A DNA stretch of 64,000 bases from Rhodocaloribacter litoris (GTDB lineage: Bacteria > Bacteroidota > Rhodothermia > Rhodothermales > ISCAR-4553). The notes under the pieces are model-generated. The model ran no database searches and was not told the DNA's origin. It saw only the letters and a program-made list of their open reading frames with translations. Shown here piece after piece: positions 26,246-34,287 of this stretch (position 1 is the stretch's first letter; the number at the start of each line of letters is the position of its first letter). The stretch lies in assembly GCF_011682235.2 (NCBI RefSeq), contig NZ_CP076718.1, positions 3,019,868-3,083,867 on the forward strand. The letters are read 5' to 3'. A program made the translations under genes and the position numbers.

Positions 26246-28519
26246 ATGCGCGCACGTTTACTCCTCTGGTTTCTCCTGGCGGTGGTGCTGGCAGGACCCC
26301 GGGCGGTGCAGGCCCGGCAGGTCGAACCGCCCCGGCTGACGCTCGAAGACATCCATGCCTCCGGCAAGTTCTCCGGCGAATCCTTTCGAGGCGGGCGCTG
26401 GGCCGACGCCGGCCCCGTCATCACCTTCATCGAGAACGACCGGGAGCACAGTGCCACCCACCTGGTCAGCTATAACCTGGAGACCGGCCGCCAGGCCCGC
26501 CTCATCGACGGCACGAAGCTCACGGCCGCCGACGTCGGGCGGCGCATCCGCATCGAAGACTACCAGTACAGCGCCGATGGCAAAAAGGTGCTGCTCTATA
26601 CCGATTCGGAACGCGTCTGGCGACAAAATACGAAAGGCTACTATTACGTCTTCGACCTCGAAACGGAAACCCTCACCCCCGTCTCGGACCGGGCGAAAGG
26701 CTTCCAGATGTTTGCCAAGTTCGATCCGGCCGGCGAGCGCGTCGCCTTCGTACGCGACCGCAACCTGTTCGTCGTCGACCTGGACACGATGGAAGAGACG
26801 CAGCTCACCTTCGACGGCAGCGAAGGCGCCATCATCAACGGCACGTTCGACTGGGTCTACGAGGAAGAGTTCGGCCTGCGCGACGGCTGGTCCTGGAGCC
26901 CCGACGGCCGCTACATCGCCTTCTTCAAGCTCGACGAGTCGAACACGCGCGACTTCTTCATGGCCGACCTGCGCGAGCTGTATCCGAAGGCCATCCACTT
27001 CCGCTATCCCAAAGCCGGCGAGGCCAACAGCGAGATCCAGGTCGGCGTCATCGACATGGCTTCGCGGCGGATCGACTACTTCGACACGGACACCTGGAAC
27101 GAGGGCGGCGACCGGTACGAGTACATCGCCCGCATGGGCTGGACGCCGCCCCTCGACGGCGAGCACAAGGTCTGGATGTTCCGCCTCAACCGGGACCAGA
27201 ACCACCTCGACCTGCTCTATGCCGACCCGGACGACCACACCGTGACGACGGTGCTCGAAGAGCAGGAACCGACCTGGATCGACGTGGAGACGAACAAGCT
27301 CACCTTCCTCGCCGACGGCCAGCACTTCGTCTGGCGCAGCGAGGTCGACGGCTACGACCACCTCTATCTCTACCGGCTCGACGGCACCCCGGTGACGCCC
27401 ATCACCTCCGGGCCGTGGGACGTGACCGACTTCCACGGCATCGACGAGGCCACCGGCACGGCCTTCTTCACGGCGACGATCGACAGCCCGCTCGAACGCC
27501 ACCTCTACCGGGTCCATGTCGCCGCCAGCAGCAACGGCACCCCGACCGAGCCCGAGCGCATCACCCGACGACCCGGCTGGCACGGCATCAACATGTCGTC
27601 CGACCTGGCCTATTACATCGACACGTATTCGAACGCCACCACGCCGCCGGTGACGACGCTCCACCGCGCCGACGGCACGCGGGTCAAGATGCTCGAAGGC
27701 AACGAGGCGCTGATCGAGACGCTCTCGGCCTACGACCTCCCCGCGCCGGAGTTCATGACGGTGCCGGGCGCCGACGGCACGCCGCTCAACGCCTACCTCA
27801 TCAAGCCCCGCGACTTCGACCCGAACCGGACGTACCCGCTGCTGATGTACGTCTACGGCGGGCCGGGCTCGCAGACGGTGACGAACGCCTGGGGCGGCTC
27901 GCGCTACCTCTGGCACGCCTACCTGGCTGAGGAACTCGGCGTGCTCGTGGCCAGCGTGGACAATCGGGGCACGGGCGCACGCGGCAAAGCCTTCAAGAGC
28001 ATCACGTACAAACGGCTCGGGCAGATCGAAGCCGCCGACCAGCAGGCCGCCGCGCAGCACTTCGCCGCCCTGCCCTACGTGGACGCCGCCCGCCTCGGCA
28101 TCTGGGGCTGGAGCTACGGCGGCTACATGACGCTCATGGCGATGCTCACGGGCGACGGCCCGCAAACCTTCAAGCTCGGCATCTCGGTCGCCCCCGTGAC
28201 CGACTGGCGGCTCTACGATACCATCTACACCGAACGCTACATGACGACGCCGCAGCGAAACCCCGACGGCTACGAACAGGGCGCGCCGCTGCACTACGCC
28301 GACCGCCTGGCCGACACGCAGAAGCTGCTCATCGTCCACGGCGACCTCGACGACAACGTCCACTTCCAGAATGCCGTCCAGATGGCCGACCGCCTGCAGG
28401 CCGCCGGAAAACAGTTCCGCTTCATGGTCTATCCGGGCCGTAACCACGGCATCTTCGGCGGGAAAACGCGCCTGCATCTGTTCCGCATGGCCACGGACTT
28501 CATCCGGGAGAACCTCTGA
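26246..28519 (+). CDS. Secreted S9 family dipeptidyl peptidase (DPP IV-like)
   Basis: A 757-aa serine peptidase releasing N-terminal dipeptides, probably X-Pro, in the periplasm. ATG 26246 opens an export signal (MRARLLLWFLLAVVLAGPRA). The beta-propeller N-terminal domain includes the DPPIV substrate-amine motif DWVYEEEFGLRDGWSWSPDG. The catalytic domain starts about residue 505 (YPLLMYVYGGPGSQ). The triad is S623 in GWSYGGYM, D702 in HGDLDDNVHF and H734 in GRNHGIFGG, all intact. It is preceded by a 299-bp gap after the divergent porin gene and followed by its own terminator. Such peptidases feed peptide catabolism in Bacteroidota. Confidence 0.94.
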   Translation: MRARLLLWFLLAVVLAGPRAVQARQVEPPRLTLEDIHASGKFSGESFRGGRWADAGPVITFIENDREHSATHLVSYNLETGRQARLIDGTKLTAADVGRRIRIEDYQYSADGKKVLLYTDSERVWRQNTKGYYYVFDLETETLTPVSDRAKGFQMFAKFDPAGERVAFVRDRNLFVVDLDTMEETQLTFDGSEGAIINGTFDWVYEEEFGLRDGWSWSPDGRYIAFFKLDESNTRDFFMADLRELYPKAIHFRYPKAGEANSEIQVGVIDMASRRIDYFDTDTWNEGGDRYEYIARMGWTPPLDGEHKVWMFRLNRDQNHLDLLYADPDDHTVTTVLEEQEPTWIDVETNKLTFLADGQHFVWRSEVDGYDHLYLYRLDGTPVTPITSGPWDVTDFHGIDEATGTAFFTATIDSPLERHLYRVHVAASSNGTPTEPERITRRPGWHGINMSSDLAYYIDTYSNATTPPVTTLHRADGTRVKMLEGNEALIETLSAYDLPAPEFMTVPGADGTPLNAYLIKPRDFDPNRTYPLLMYVYGGPGSQTVTNAWGGSRYLWHAYLAEELGVLVASVDNRGTGARGKAFKSITYKRLGQIEAADQQAAAQHFAALPYVDAARLGIWGWSYGGYMTLMAMLTGDGPQTFKLGISVAPVTDWRLYDTIYTERYMTTPQRNPDGYEQGAPLHYADRLADTQKLLIVHGDLDDNVHFQNAVQMADRLQAAGKQFRFMVYPGRNHGIFGGKTRLHLFRMATDFIRENL

Positions 28520-28557
28520 CGCCACCCTTGCGGCAGGCCGTACGGCCGGTGCCTTTC

Positions 28558-28592
28558 AACCCCGGTGTGCCCCGGCGCACCGGGGTTCTTTT
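28558..28592 (+). terminator. Rho-independent terminator of the S9 peptidase gene
   Basis: AACCCCGGTG...CACCGGGGTT stem followed by CTTTT, 38 bp past the stop codon. Confidence 0.85.
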
Positions 28593-28691
28593 GTGGGCGG
28601 AGCCGCTCCGAAAGAGCATACGGCGAGCGAGGTATAGCGGAGGTCATGGTTCATGAGGGCATGGCGTCCCTTCGCCCGTCGAACCAACCGC

Positions 28692-28778
28692 GTAGCCGCG
28701 GATCTGGACGTGTTGCGCGTCCCGGCAGCCCGGGCGCGCCGACGGGCAGAGGGGCGCACCCGTGAAGGGTGCGGCTAC
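28692..28778. repeat. Candidate 87-bp palindromic/MITE-like repeat with 8-bp terminal inverted repeats
   Basis: The 465-bp gap 28520-28984 has no credible gene. Inside it a GC-rich element is bounded by GTAGCCGC (28692-28699) and its inverse GCGGCTAC (28771-28778). An internal GCACCC-GTGA-GGGTGC hairpin abuts the right end. Elements of this form are often dispersed in bacterial genomes, but no second copy is present in the window. Confidence 0.45.
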
Positions 28779-28920
28779 ATCACGCCTTGCAACGACGCCT
28801 TAAAGGGCTATGAACCCTGCTATAAGCAGCCATCCGTCCGGAAGCAGGGCCGCCGGGTCAGCCTGTGGCTCGACGCGACACGGGCCCAGGTGAACCGTGC
28901 CCGATGTGCCCGGAAGAAGA

Positions 28921-28963
28921 AAAGCGTGGCGTTGGCCTGCCAACCGGCTCGACGCCACGCTTT
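28921..28963. terminator. Bidirectional terminator downstream of the AhpD-like gene
   Basis: AAAGCGTGGCGT and ACGCCACGCTTT form a 12-bp perfect stem. On the minus strand it is followed by TTCTTCTTCC, 21 bp past the AhpD-like stop; on the plus strand by CTCTCTC. Confidence 0.8.
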
Positions 28964-28984
28964 CTCTCTCGGGCCACGATGGGC

Positions 28985-29494
28985 TTACTTGAACTGCGGG
29001 TCTACCTCCGTGTGGGCGATGTGGTTGACGTAGTTGCTGATGGTCTTGATGCCGATCAGGGCCACGATCTCGTAGACCTGCCCGCGGGAGATCCCCCGCG
29101 AGGCCAGCGCTTCGAGGTCCTCGTCGCTGAGCCAGCCCCGTTTGTCGAGGGTGAGGCGGGTGGCGTGGACGAGGCTGCGCAGGCGTTCGTCGCGGGGCAG
29201 GTCGCCGCCCAGGATGGCATCGATCTCGTCTTCGGGAAGCCCCACCATCTTCCCGACGGTGCGGTGTGCCTTCGTGCAGTAATGGCAGTCGTTGTAGGCC
29301 GAGACGGCCAGGATGACGGCCTGCGTTTCCTGGGGCGTCAGCGAGATCCCGTCCGCGGCCTCGTTGGCCTGCAGGTATACCTCGGCGACGGCGGGGCTGT
29401 GCGCCGCCATCTCCCGGTAGAGGTTCGGGACAAACCCGTATTTCTGCTGGACCGTGTCGAGGATGTGCTGGGCTTGCTGCGTCGTGGTTTCCAT
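28985..29494 (-). CDS. Carboxymuconolactone decarboxylase/AhpD-like peroxidase-related protein
   Basis: A 169-aa all-helical AhpD-fold protein. ATG 29494 is chosen for the AGGAAGG ribosome-binding site just upstream. The redox motif NDCHYCTKAHRTVG places C70, C73 and H77 as in the CxxCxxxH active site of AhpD-type alkylhydroperoxidases. It is the last gene of a probable tetR-nemA-like operon, 65 bp after the flavin reductase, and is closed by a terminator. The context suggests a role in detoxifying peroxides or electrophiles, possibly as a thiol peroxidase; the reductant is unknown. Confidence 0.88.
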   Translation of the reverse strand: METTTQQAQHILDTVQQKYGFVPNLYREMAAHSPAVAEVYLQANEAADGISLTPQETQAVILAVSAYNDCHYCTKAHRTVGKMVGLPEDEIDAILGGDLPRDERLRSLVHATRLTLDKRGWLSDEDLEALASRGISRGQVYEIVALIGIKTISNYVNHIAHTEVDPQFK

Positions 29495-29559
29495 GGTTCC
29501 TTCCTGGTTTGGTGTTGGGGGGTGGGTTCGCAGTTCTTCCATACCGTGCTGTGATTCGA

Positions 29560-30654
29560 TCAGCAGCAGGCGGCCGTCTCTTCAAGTGCCGGGTAGTCGG
29601 TGTAGCCCTGTTCGTCGCCGCCATAGAAGGTGGCGGGGTCGGGCTCGTTGAGCGGGGCGCCCTCGGCGATACGGCGGGGGAGGTCCGGGTTGGCGATGAA
29701 GAGCCGGCCGAAGGCGATCAGGTCGGCATGGCCGTCGCGGAGGACCTGCTCGGCGGTTTCCGGGGTATAGCCGCCGGCGGCGATCAGGGGGCCGTCGAAG
29801 TGGGGACGCAGGAGCTCGGGCGCGTGCAGGCGGCGTCCCTCGCGGAACGCCAGCACCACGTCTTCGGGCTCGCGGATGACGTGCAGGTAGGCCAGCCCGT
29901 AGGCATTCAGGCGCCGGGCCACATACGTGAACGTGGCGGCGGGGTCGTCGTCGTGCATGTCGTTGAACCGGCCGCCGGGGGAGAGGCGCACGCCGACCCG
30001 GCCGGTGCCCCATACGTCGCTGACGGCCTCCACCACCTCCAGCAGCAGCCGCGCCCGGTTCTCGACGGAGCCGCCATAGCGGTCCGTGCGCCGGTTCGTC
30101 CCGGACTGCAAGAACTGATCGAGCAGGTAGCCGTTGGCGCCGTGGATCTCCACGCCGTCGAAGCCGGCGGCTTTCGCCAGCTCGGCCCCGCGCCGGAACC
30201 GGGCCACGATGCCGGGAAGCTCGTCGGTCGCCAGGGCGCGCGGCGTCACGAACGGCTTCGGTCCTTCGTACGTGAAGGCCTTCCCGGCGGGGCGGATGGC
30301 CGAGGGAGCCACGGGCAGCTTGCCGCCGTGGAACGACGGGTGGGAGATGCGGCCGACATGCCAGAGCTGGAGAAAGATACGGCCGCCGGCTTCGTGGACG
30401 GCGCCGGTCACCCGGCGCCAGCCCTCCACCTGGGCCTCGCTGTGGATGCCGGGCGTCTCGGGATAGCCCTGCCCCAGCGGGTCCACCTGCGAGGCCTCGG
30501 TGATGATGAGTCCTGCCGTGGCGCGCTGGCGATAGTACAGTGCGTTGAGCGGGCCCGGTACGGTGCCTCTGGCCCGGTTTCGGGTCATCGGGGCCATCAC
30601 GATACGGTTGGGCAGGGTGAGTGGGCCGAGCGGATAGGGTTCGAGCAGTTTCAT
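29560..30654 (-). CDS. Old Yellow Enzyme-family alkene/N-ethylmaleimide reductase
   Basis: A 364-aa FMN-dependent NAD(P)H:flavin oxidoreductase. The barrel start is LLEPYPLGPLTLPNRIVMAP. Active-site motifs are visible: LQLWHVGRISHPS, DGVEIHGANGYLLDQFLQSG (with an HGAN His-Asn pair), NRRTDRYGGSVENRARLL, and the C-terminal phosphate-binding LIAAGGYTPETAEQ with DLIAFGRLFIANPDLP. The family reduces activated C=C bonds such as maleimides and enals and some nitro compounds. It is preceded by a TetR gene and a symmetrical operator and followed by an AhpD-like gene, as in a NemR-NemA electrophile response. The C-terminus ends in an odd vicinal pair CC. Confidence 0.92.
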   Translation of the reverse strand: MKLLEPYPLGPLTLPNRIVMAPMTRNRARGTVPGPLNALYYRQRATAGLIITEASQVDPLGQGYPETPGIHSEAQVEGWRRVTGAVHEAGGRIFLQLWHVGRISHPSFHGGKLPVAPSAIRPAGKAFTYEGPKPFVTPRALATDELPGIVARFRRGAELAKAAGFDGVEIHGANGYLLDQFLQSGTNRRTDRYGGSVENRARLLLEVVEAVSDVWGTGRVGVRLSPGGRFNDMHDDDPAATFTYVARRLNAYGLAYLHVIREPEDVVLAFREGRRLHAPELLRPHFDGPLIAAGGYTPETAEQVLRDGHADLIAFGRLFIANPDLPRRIAEGAPLNEPDPATFYGGDEQGYTDYPALEETAACC

Positions 30655-30695
30655 GCGGGTTCTCCGGTGAAGTGGCTGGAAAATGTTATAGTTGA

Positions 30696-30719
30696 TCGAT
30701 CATCTATATCGATGATCGA
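30696..30719. promoter_or_regulatory. Palindromic operator upstream of the alkene reductase operon
   Basis: TCGATCATC-TATATC-GATGATCGA is a perfect 9-bp inverted repeat with a 6-bp spacer, 42 bp upstream of the reductase ATG. It sits in an AT-rich promoter-like segment (TATAAC on the minus strand). A related half-site, TGATCGTCTAG, lies at 31371-31381, just upstream of the tetR start. The likely ligand is the adjacent TetR protein. Confidence 0.75.
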
Positions 30720-30745
30720 AGAGAAAAAAGGTTACAGGGGATGGT

Positions 30746-31354
30746 TCAGGGGAAGGCGGGCACCGGTGCTCCGATGAGCCGGAAGGCATCCGGAGCCAGC
30801 AGCCGGATCCACTCCGGGTCGTTGTGGGTGTGGGCCAACATCTGCATACCTTGCAAGAAGGCAAAGAGGGCCCGGGCACGCACAGGCCCATCGTCGAGGG
30901 AGACCTGGCCGGCTGCCTGTGCATCGGTAAGCAATTGCTCGTAGAAGGTGTAGTGCCTTTCGAAGATTTCGAGGAGCTTCTCCCGGATCGCCGGGTCGAG
31001 CGCCATGAGTTCACCGCTCAGGTTGCCGAACGGGCAGCCGCCCGCCCGGCCGCAGGATTGCCGGGTGGTCACATGGTGCTCGTACGTCTTCTGCAGGACG
31101 AAGCGGAGCCGCTCGAGGGCGTCCGGGATCTGACGGGCCGGGGCCAGCACCTGCCCTTCATGTGCCTGCCAGTGCGCTTCCAGTGTCTCGACGGTCAGGT
31201 CGGCCTTCGAAGGGAAGAAGTAGTAGAAACTGCCCGGACGTACGCCGGCACGCTGGCATAACTCCTGCACGCCCACGTCGGCGTAGCCGCGCTCCCACAT
31301 GAGCTCGCGGGCGGCCTCGATCAGCTTTTCCCGGGCGTCGCTGGTACGTCCCAT
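30746..31354 (-). CDS. TetR/AcrR-family transcriptional repressor (NemR/AcuR-like)
   Basis: A 202-aa regulator. Its HTH is at about residues 10-55 (LIEAARELMWERGYADVGVQ, then ELCQRAGVRPGSFYYFFPSK). The ligand-binding domain has a conserved CGRAGGCPFGNLSGEL stretch. Cysteines C101 and C107 there sit where redox-sensing TetR proteins such as NemR carry a reactive Cys, which is an inference. The gene is 91 bp upstream of the alkene reductase, with the operator between them, and a partial operator lies before its own start. Autorepression and control of the reductase/AhpD-like pair are therefore likely. Confidence 0.9.
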   Translation of the reverse strand: MGRTSDAREKLIEAARELMWERGYADVGVQELCQRAGVRPGSFYYFFPSKADLTVETLEAHWQAHEGQVLAPARQIPDALERLRFVLQKTYEHHVTTRQSCGRAGGCPFGNLSGELMALDPAIREKLLEIFERHYTFYEQLLTDAQAAGQVSLDDGPVRARALFAFLQGMQMLAHTHNDPEWIRLLAPDAFRLIGAPVPAFP

Positions 31355-31448
31355 GTGGCAGTTTCTTGAGTGATCGTCTAGTCCTCCAACGGGCGGGGCG
31401 GGGACGGGTTCCGGGGCGGGGTGACAGCCGGTGTAGCGGGCTTCGTTT

Positions 31449-33134
31449 TCAATAGATCCGGAAGCCCGGCGAGACGAAGTTGGGCGGCAGGTAGCTGGCG
31501 AAGAAGGGGCCGTAGGCGATGAGGATGAGGAGGATCGCCACGATCACCCAGAAACCGATCCGGTCCAGCCGGGCGGTCCAGCCGTCTCGGGCCGGCTCGA
31601 TGAGGGTTTCGGACCACGGGATGTCTGTGGGGGCCTCGCCGGCCCGGCCTTTCCAGATCGTCATCGCGACCACCACGAAAAAGAGGGCGATACCCGCGAA
31701 CATGAGCGTGCCGCCTATGCCGGTGAGGATGCCGCCGACCAGCCAGTCGGGATCGTTGTAGGCCGACTGTGCCAGGAAGGTTCGGCGGGGCATGCCTTCC
31801 AGACCGGCCGAGCTCATTCCCCGGGCGAAGATGAGCACCCCGATCGTGTAGATCCAGTTCGAAGCCAGCGCCGTTTTGCGTCCCCAGAGCCGCTTTCCCG
31901 TCAGATAGGGGACCATCCAGTAGGCCACGCCCATGAAGGTCAGGGCCACGGCGCTGCCGACGGTCATGTGGAAATGCCCCGGCACCCAGGTGGTGTTGTG
32001 GATGACCTGGTTCATGGTGAAGGAGGCATTGATCAGGCCGGTGATGCCGCCGAAGACGAACGTGATCATGGCCAGGAGCTGCGCCGAGAGCGAGGGATCG
32101 CCCCAGGGGAGCTTCGGGATCCAGCCGAGCAGGCCGCGCCCGCCGTGCGCCCGGCCGCCCATCTCCAGCGAGGCCATCACGCTGAAGGCCGTGATCAGGC
32201 TCGGGAAGAAGACGCCGAAGGTCAGGATGGCGTGGACGAACTTGAACCCCTCATGGATGCCGGGATCGGTGTACTGGTGATGGAAGCCCGTCGGGATCGA
32301 GAGCAGCAGGAAGAGGATGAACACCAGGCGCGTGAGCGAGTCGCTGATGATCTTACCGCCCGCCTGGCGCGGCACGAGGGCATACCACGATACGTAGGCC
32401 GGCAACAGCCAGGCATAGACGATGGCATGGCCCGTGAACCAGAAGAGGGTGCGCGTCAGCAGCGGGTCGGTCCGTTCCACCCACCCCAACGACCAGGGGA
32501 TCAGGAAGAACAGAAACTCGACGGCAATCGGGAGCGAGGCCAGGAACCACATCACGTAGGAGACGATCGAGATGTGGGCCAGCAGCGGCATGCGCACATC
32601 CGGATGCTCCCGCTTCCAGCCCCGCCAGGCCAGCAGCATGTTCAGCAGGGCCAGCCACGTGCTGATCACGACCAGGACGAGGCCCACGTAGTAGGTCCAG
32701 TGCGCCTGCAACGGCGCATACGAGGTGTAGAGCACGCTGGCCTGGTTCGTGACGACGGCATAGATCACGAGCAGGTTACCCAGGATCAGCGTGCCGAAGC
32801 CGGCCCAGAGCAGCCGGTCGTCCAGGCGGCGCGAGAGCGCCCGTGCCACCATGAGCGGCAGGAAGGCGTTGGCGAAGGAGAACGTGAAGATGATGGCGTT
32901 GGCCACACCGTGGGCCGTCAGGCCCTGGTAGTAGCTGCGCAGCGCCGGGAAGTAGGCCAGGATGTCGATGCCCGCATAGGAGAGGGCCTGCGCCAGCCCG
33001 TGAAAGATGCCGGCCGTCAGGGCCGCGTAGCCCACGTAGAGCGTCCAGCGAAGCGCCCGGCGCTGGGTTTCCGGAAACACCGGCGGCGCCGGGTCGGCCA
33101 CGATCGGCGTCGAGGCAGCAACGTGTTCTGCCAT
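31449..33134 (-). CDS. ba3-type cytochrome c oxidase subunit I
   Basis: A 561-aa, about 13-TM heme-copper oxidase subunit of the B family, reducing O2 to water and pumping protons. All metal ligands are visible: low-spin heme His H75 in LTAHGVANA and H389 in WVPGHFHMT, high-spin heme H387, and CuB H236 with the cross-linked Y240 in FTGHAIVYAWLLPAY, plus H285 and H286 in GFHHQYTD. The HAIVY order (rather than the HPEVY of aa3 enzymes) and lack of a subunit III gene fit the ba3 class. It is the last gene of a four-gene minus-strand operon, 3 bp after subunit II. Confidence 0.94.
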   Translation of the reverse strand: MAEHVAASTPIVADPAPPVFPETQRRALRWTLYVGYAALTAGIFHGLAQALSYAGIDILAYFPALRSYYQGLTAHGVANAIIFTFSFANAFLPLMVARALSRRLDDRLLWAGFGTLILGNLLVIYAVVTNQASVLYTSYAPLQAHWTYYVGLVLVVISTWLALLNMLLAWRGWKREHPDVRMPLLAHISIVSYVMWFLASLPIAVEFLFFLIPWSLGWVERTDPLLTRTLFWFTGHAIVYAWLLPAYVSWYALVPRQAGGKIISDSLTRLVFILFLLLSIPTGFHHQYTDPGIHEGFKFVHAILTFGVFFPSLITAFSVMASLEMGGRAHGGRGLLGWIPKLPWGDPSLSAQLLAMITFVFGGITGLINASFTMNQVIHNTTWVPGHFHMTVGSAVALTFMGVAYWMVPYLTGKRLWGRKTALASNWIYTIGVLIFARGMSSAGLEGMPRRTFLAQSAYNDPDWLVGGILTGIGGTLMFAGIALFFVVVAMTIWKGRAGEAPTDIPWSETLIEPARDGWTARLDRIGFWVIVAILLILIAYGPFFASYLPPNFVSPGFRIY

Positions 33135-33137
33135 GGC

Positions 33138-33605
33138 TTATTCGACGATGATTTTTCCGTACATGTTGTGATGCCCCGCCCCGCAGTACTCGTGGCAGAT
33201 GATCAGGTATTCGCCCGGCTCCCGGAAGCGGTACGTCTGGCGCGAGACCTGGCCAGGGATGAGCATCACGTTCACGCGTGTCCCCTCGATGTGAAAGCCG
33301 TGGATCACGTCGAAGGTCGTTCCGATGAAGTGCAACTCGGCGCCGGCCGGCACCCGGATCTCCTCCGGATGGAAACGCCAGGCCTGTCCGATGATCACCA
33401 CGTCGTACCGGTCGGGGCCGGTCTGGTGCACGCCGGGGTTGTCGAACGGCGGTGTGGAGAAAACCTGGAGCGGATCGATTTCACCGGATCGTCCGGGCAG
33501 GTGAATGCCCATGGCCACGGTGGCGTACACCAGGGCGGCCATGCAGAGGACCAGCAGCACGCCCCCGAGCGTCAGAAAGGCGCGTTCGTAGGTGTGAACG
33601 TTCAT
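33138..33605 (-). CDS. ba3-type cytochrome c oxidase subunit II (CuA)
   Basis: A 155-aa protein with one N-terminal TM helix (about residues 9-32) and a cupredoxin domain outside the membrane. The binuclear CuA site is complete: H102 in DVIHGFHI, then C137, E139, C141, H145 and M148 in ICHEYCGAGHHNM. The single TM helix and short length match ba3 subunit II rather than the two-TM form of aa3 oxidases. The stop is 3 bp before the subunit I start, so the two are co-translated. Confidence 0.94.
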   Translation of the reverse strand: MNVHTYERAFLTLGGVLLVLCMAALVYATVAMGIHLPGRSGEIDPLQVFSTPPFDNPGVHQTGPDRYDVVIIGQAWRFHPEEIRVPAGAELHFIGTTFDVIHGFHIEGTRVNVMLIPGQVSRQTYRFREPGEYLIICHEYCGAGHHNMYGKIIVE

Positions 33606-33609
33606 CGCC

Positions 33610-33759
33610 TCAGCGGTTTAACAGCATGTAGTATAAAAGAGCCCAAAATCCGAAAATCATCGCCAGGAAGACGAGCGTCAGAAAGAGTGTGCCCCGCACG
33701 TCCGGTTCCCGGGAGGGAGTGGGCTCGCGTGCCGTGGTGTTTTCTTCGGCCATGGTCAT
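33610..33759 (-). CDS. Small single-TM protein of the ba3 oxidase (subunit IIa-like)
   Basis: A 49-aa protein (starts at ATG 33759 or 33753). It has a charged N-terminus and one TM helix, GTLFLTLVFLAMIFGFWALL, ending YYMLLNR. It lies 4 bp before subunit II. Size, topology and position match the accessory single-helix subunit found in ba3 oxidases. Short sequence makes homology hard to prove by eye. Confidence 0.7.
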   Translation of the reverse strand: MTMAEENTTAREPTPSREPDVRGTLFLTLVFLAMIFGFWALLYYMLLNR

Positions 33760-33766
33760 GCTGCAA

Positions 33767-34015
33767 TCAGGGTGTAACTTCGGGTGCTGTTCCCTCACCC
33801 AGCCATTGCCGTACGCGTCGCGATACCCACCGCAGCCAGACAATGAGCGCGACGAGGACCGGCAGCGAGATCAGCAGGCGGGTGGTGTTCACGTGCAGCG
33901 AGAGCAGCTGGTGGAGCGTCTCCCACAGATAGGCCACCAGCGGAATGCCCGGCACCACCACCAGACCCATCCGTACCACCAGCCCCCCGATCGACGTGTG
34001 CGCTGAAAGGGTCAT
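33767..34015 (-). CDS. Small two-TM membrane protein heading the ba3 oxidase operon
   Basis: An 82-aa hydrophobic protein starting at ATG 34015 (a TTG at 34021 is possible). There are two TM segments, SIGGLVVRMGLVVVPGIPLV and LLISLPVLVALIVWLRWV, joined by a loop with LHVNTTR. The basic C-terminus (RRVRQWLGE) should face the cytoplasm. It ends 7 bp before the IIa-like gene and is the first gene of the operon. I do not recognise the family; an assembly or accessory subunit role is likely from context. Confidence 0.65.
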   Translation of the reverse strand: MTLSAHTSIGGLVVRMGLVVVPGIPLVAYLWETLHQLLSLHVNTTRLLISLPVLVALIVWLRWVSRRVRQWLGEGTAPEVTP

Positions 34016-34287
34016 ACGCAAGACGTTTTGGTTTGTCCGGAATAAAAGGGCTTCATGTCTTAAAATGCAAGGGGCACGCTGATTAAAAATAGCTTATGCC
34101 GCCCGGATTCTCTCCGTCCCGGCGACGTCTTCCGGGAAGAGGAGGGGTGGGGTGCCGGCCGTCACTCCGGGCACGACAGGGGGGCGTGGGGCCGGACAGG
34201 GAGCGCGTAACGCAGCTCCCGGTTGTCTCTCCCGGGACGGGCCGGACGGCTGCTTCTACTTCTGTTCCTCAACACTCAAAAAGACAC

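Noticed and set aside
26258-28525. 755-codon minus-strand open frame opposite the S9 peptidase
   Set aside because: Exact antisense shadow of a gene with an intact catalytic triad.
28653-29033. 126-codon plus-strand open frame in the gap after the S9 gene
   Set aside because: Its translation is Arg-rich without features, it crosses the terminator hairpin and runs into the AhpD-like gene in antisense.
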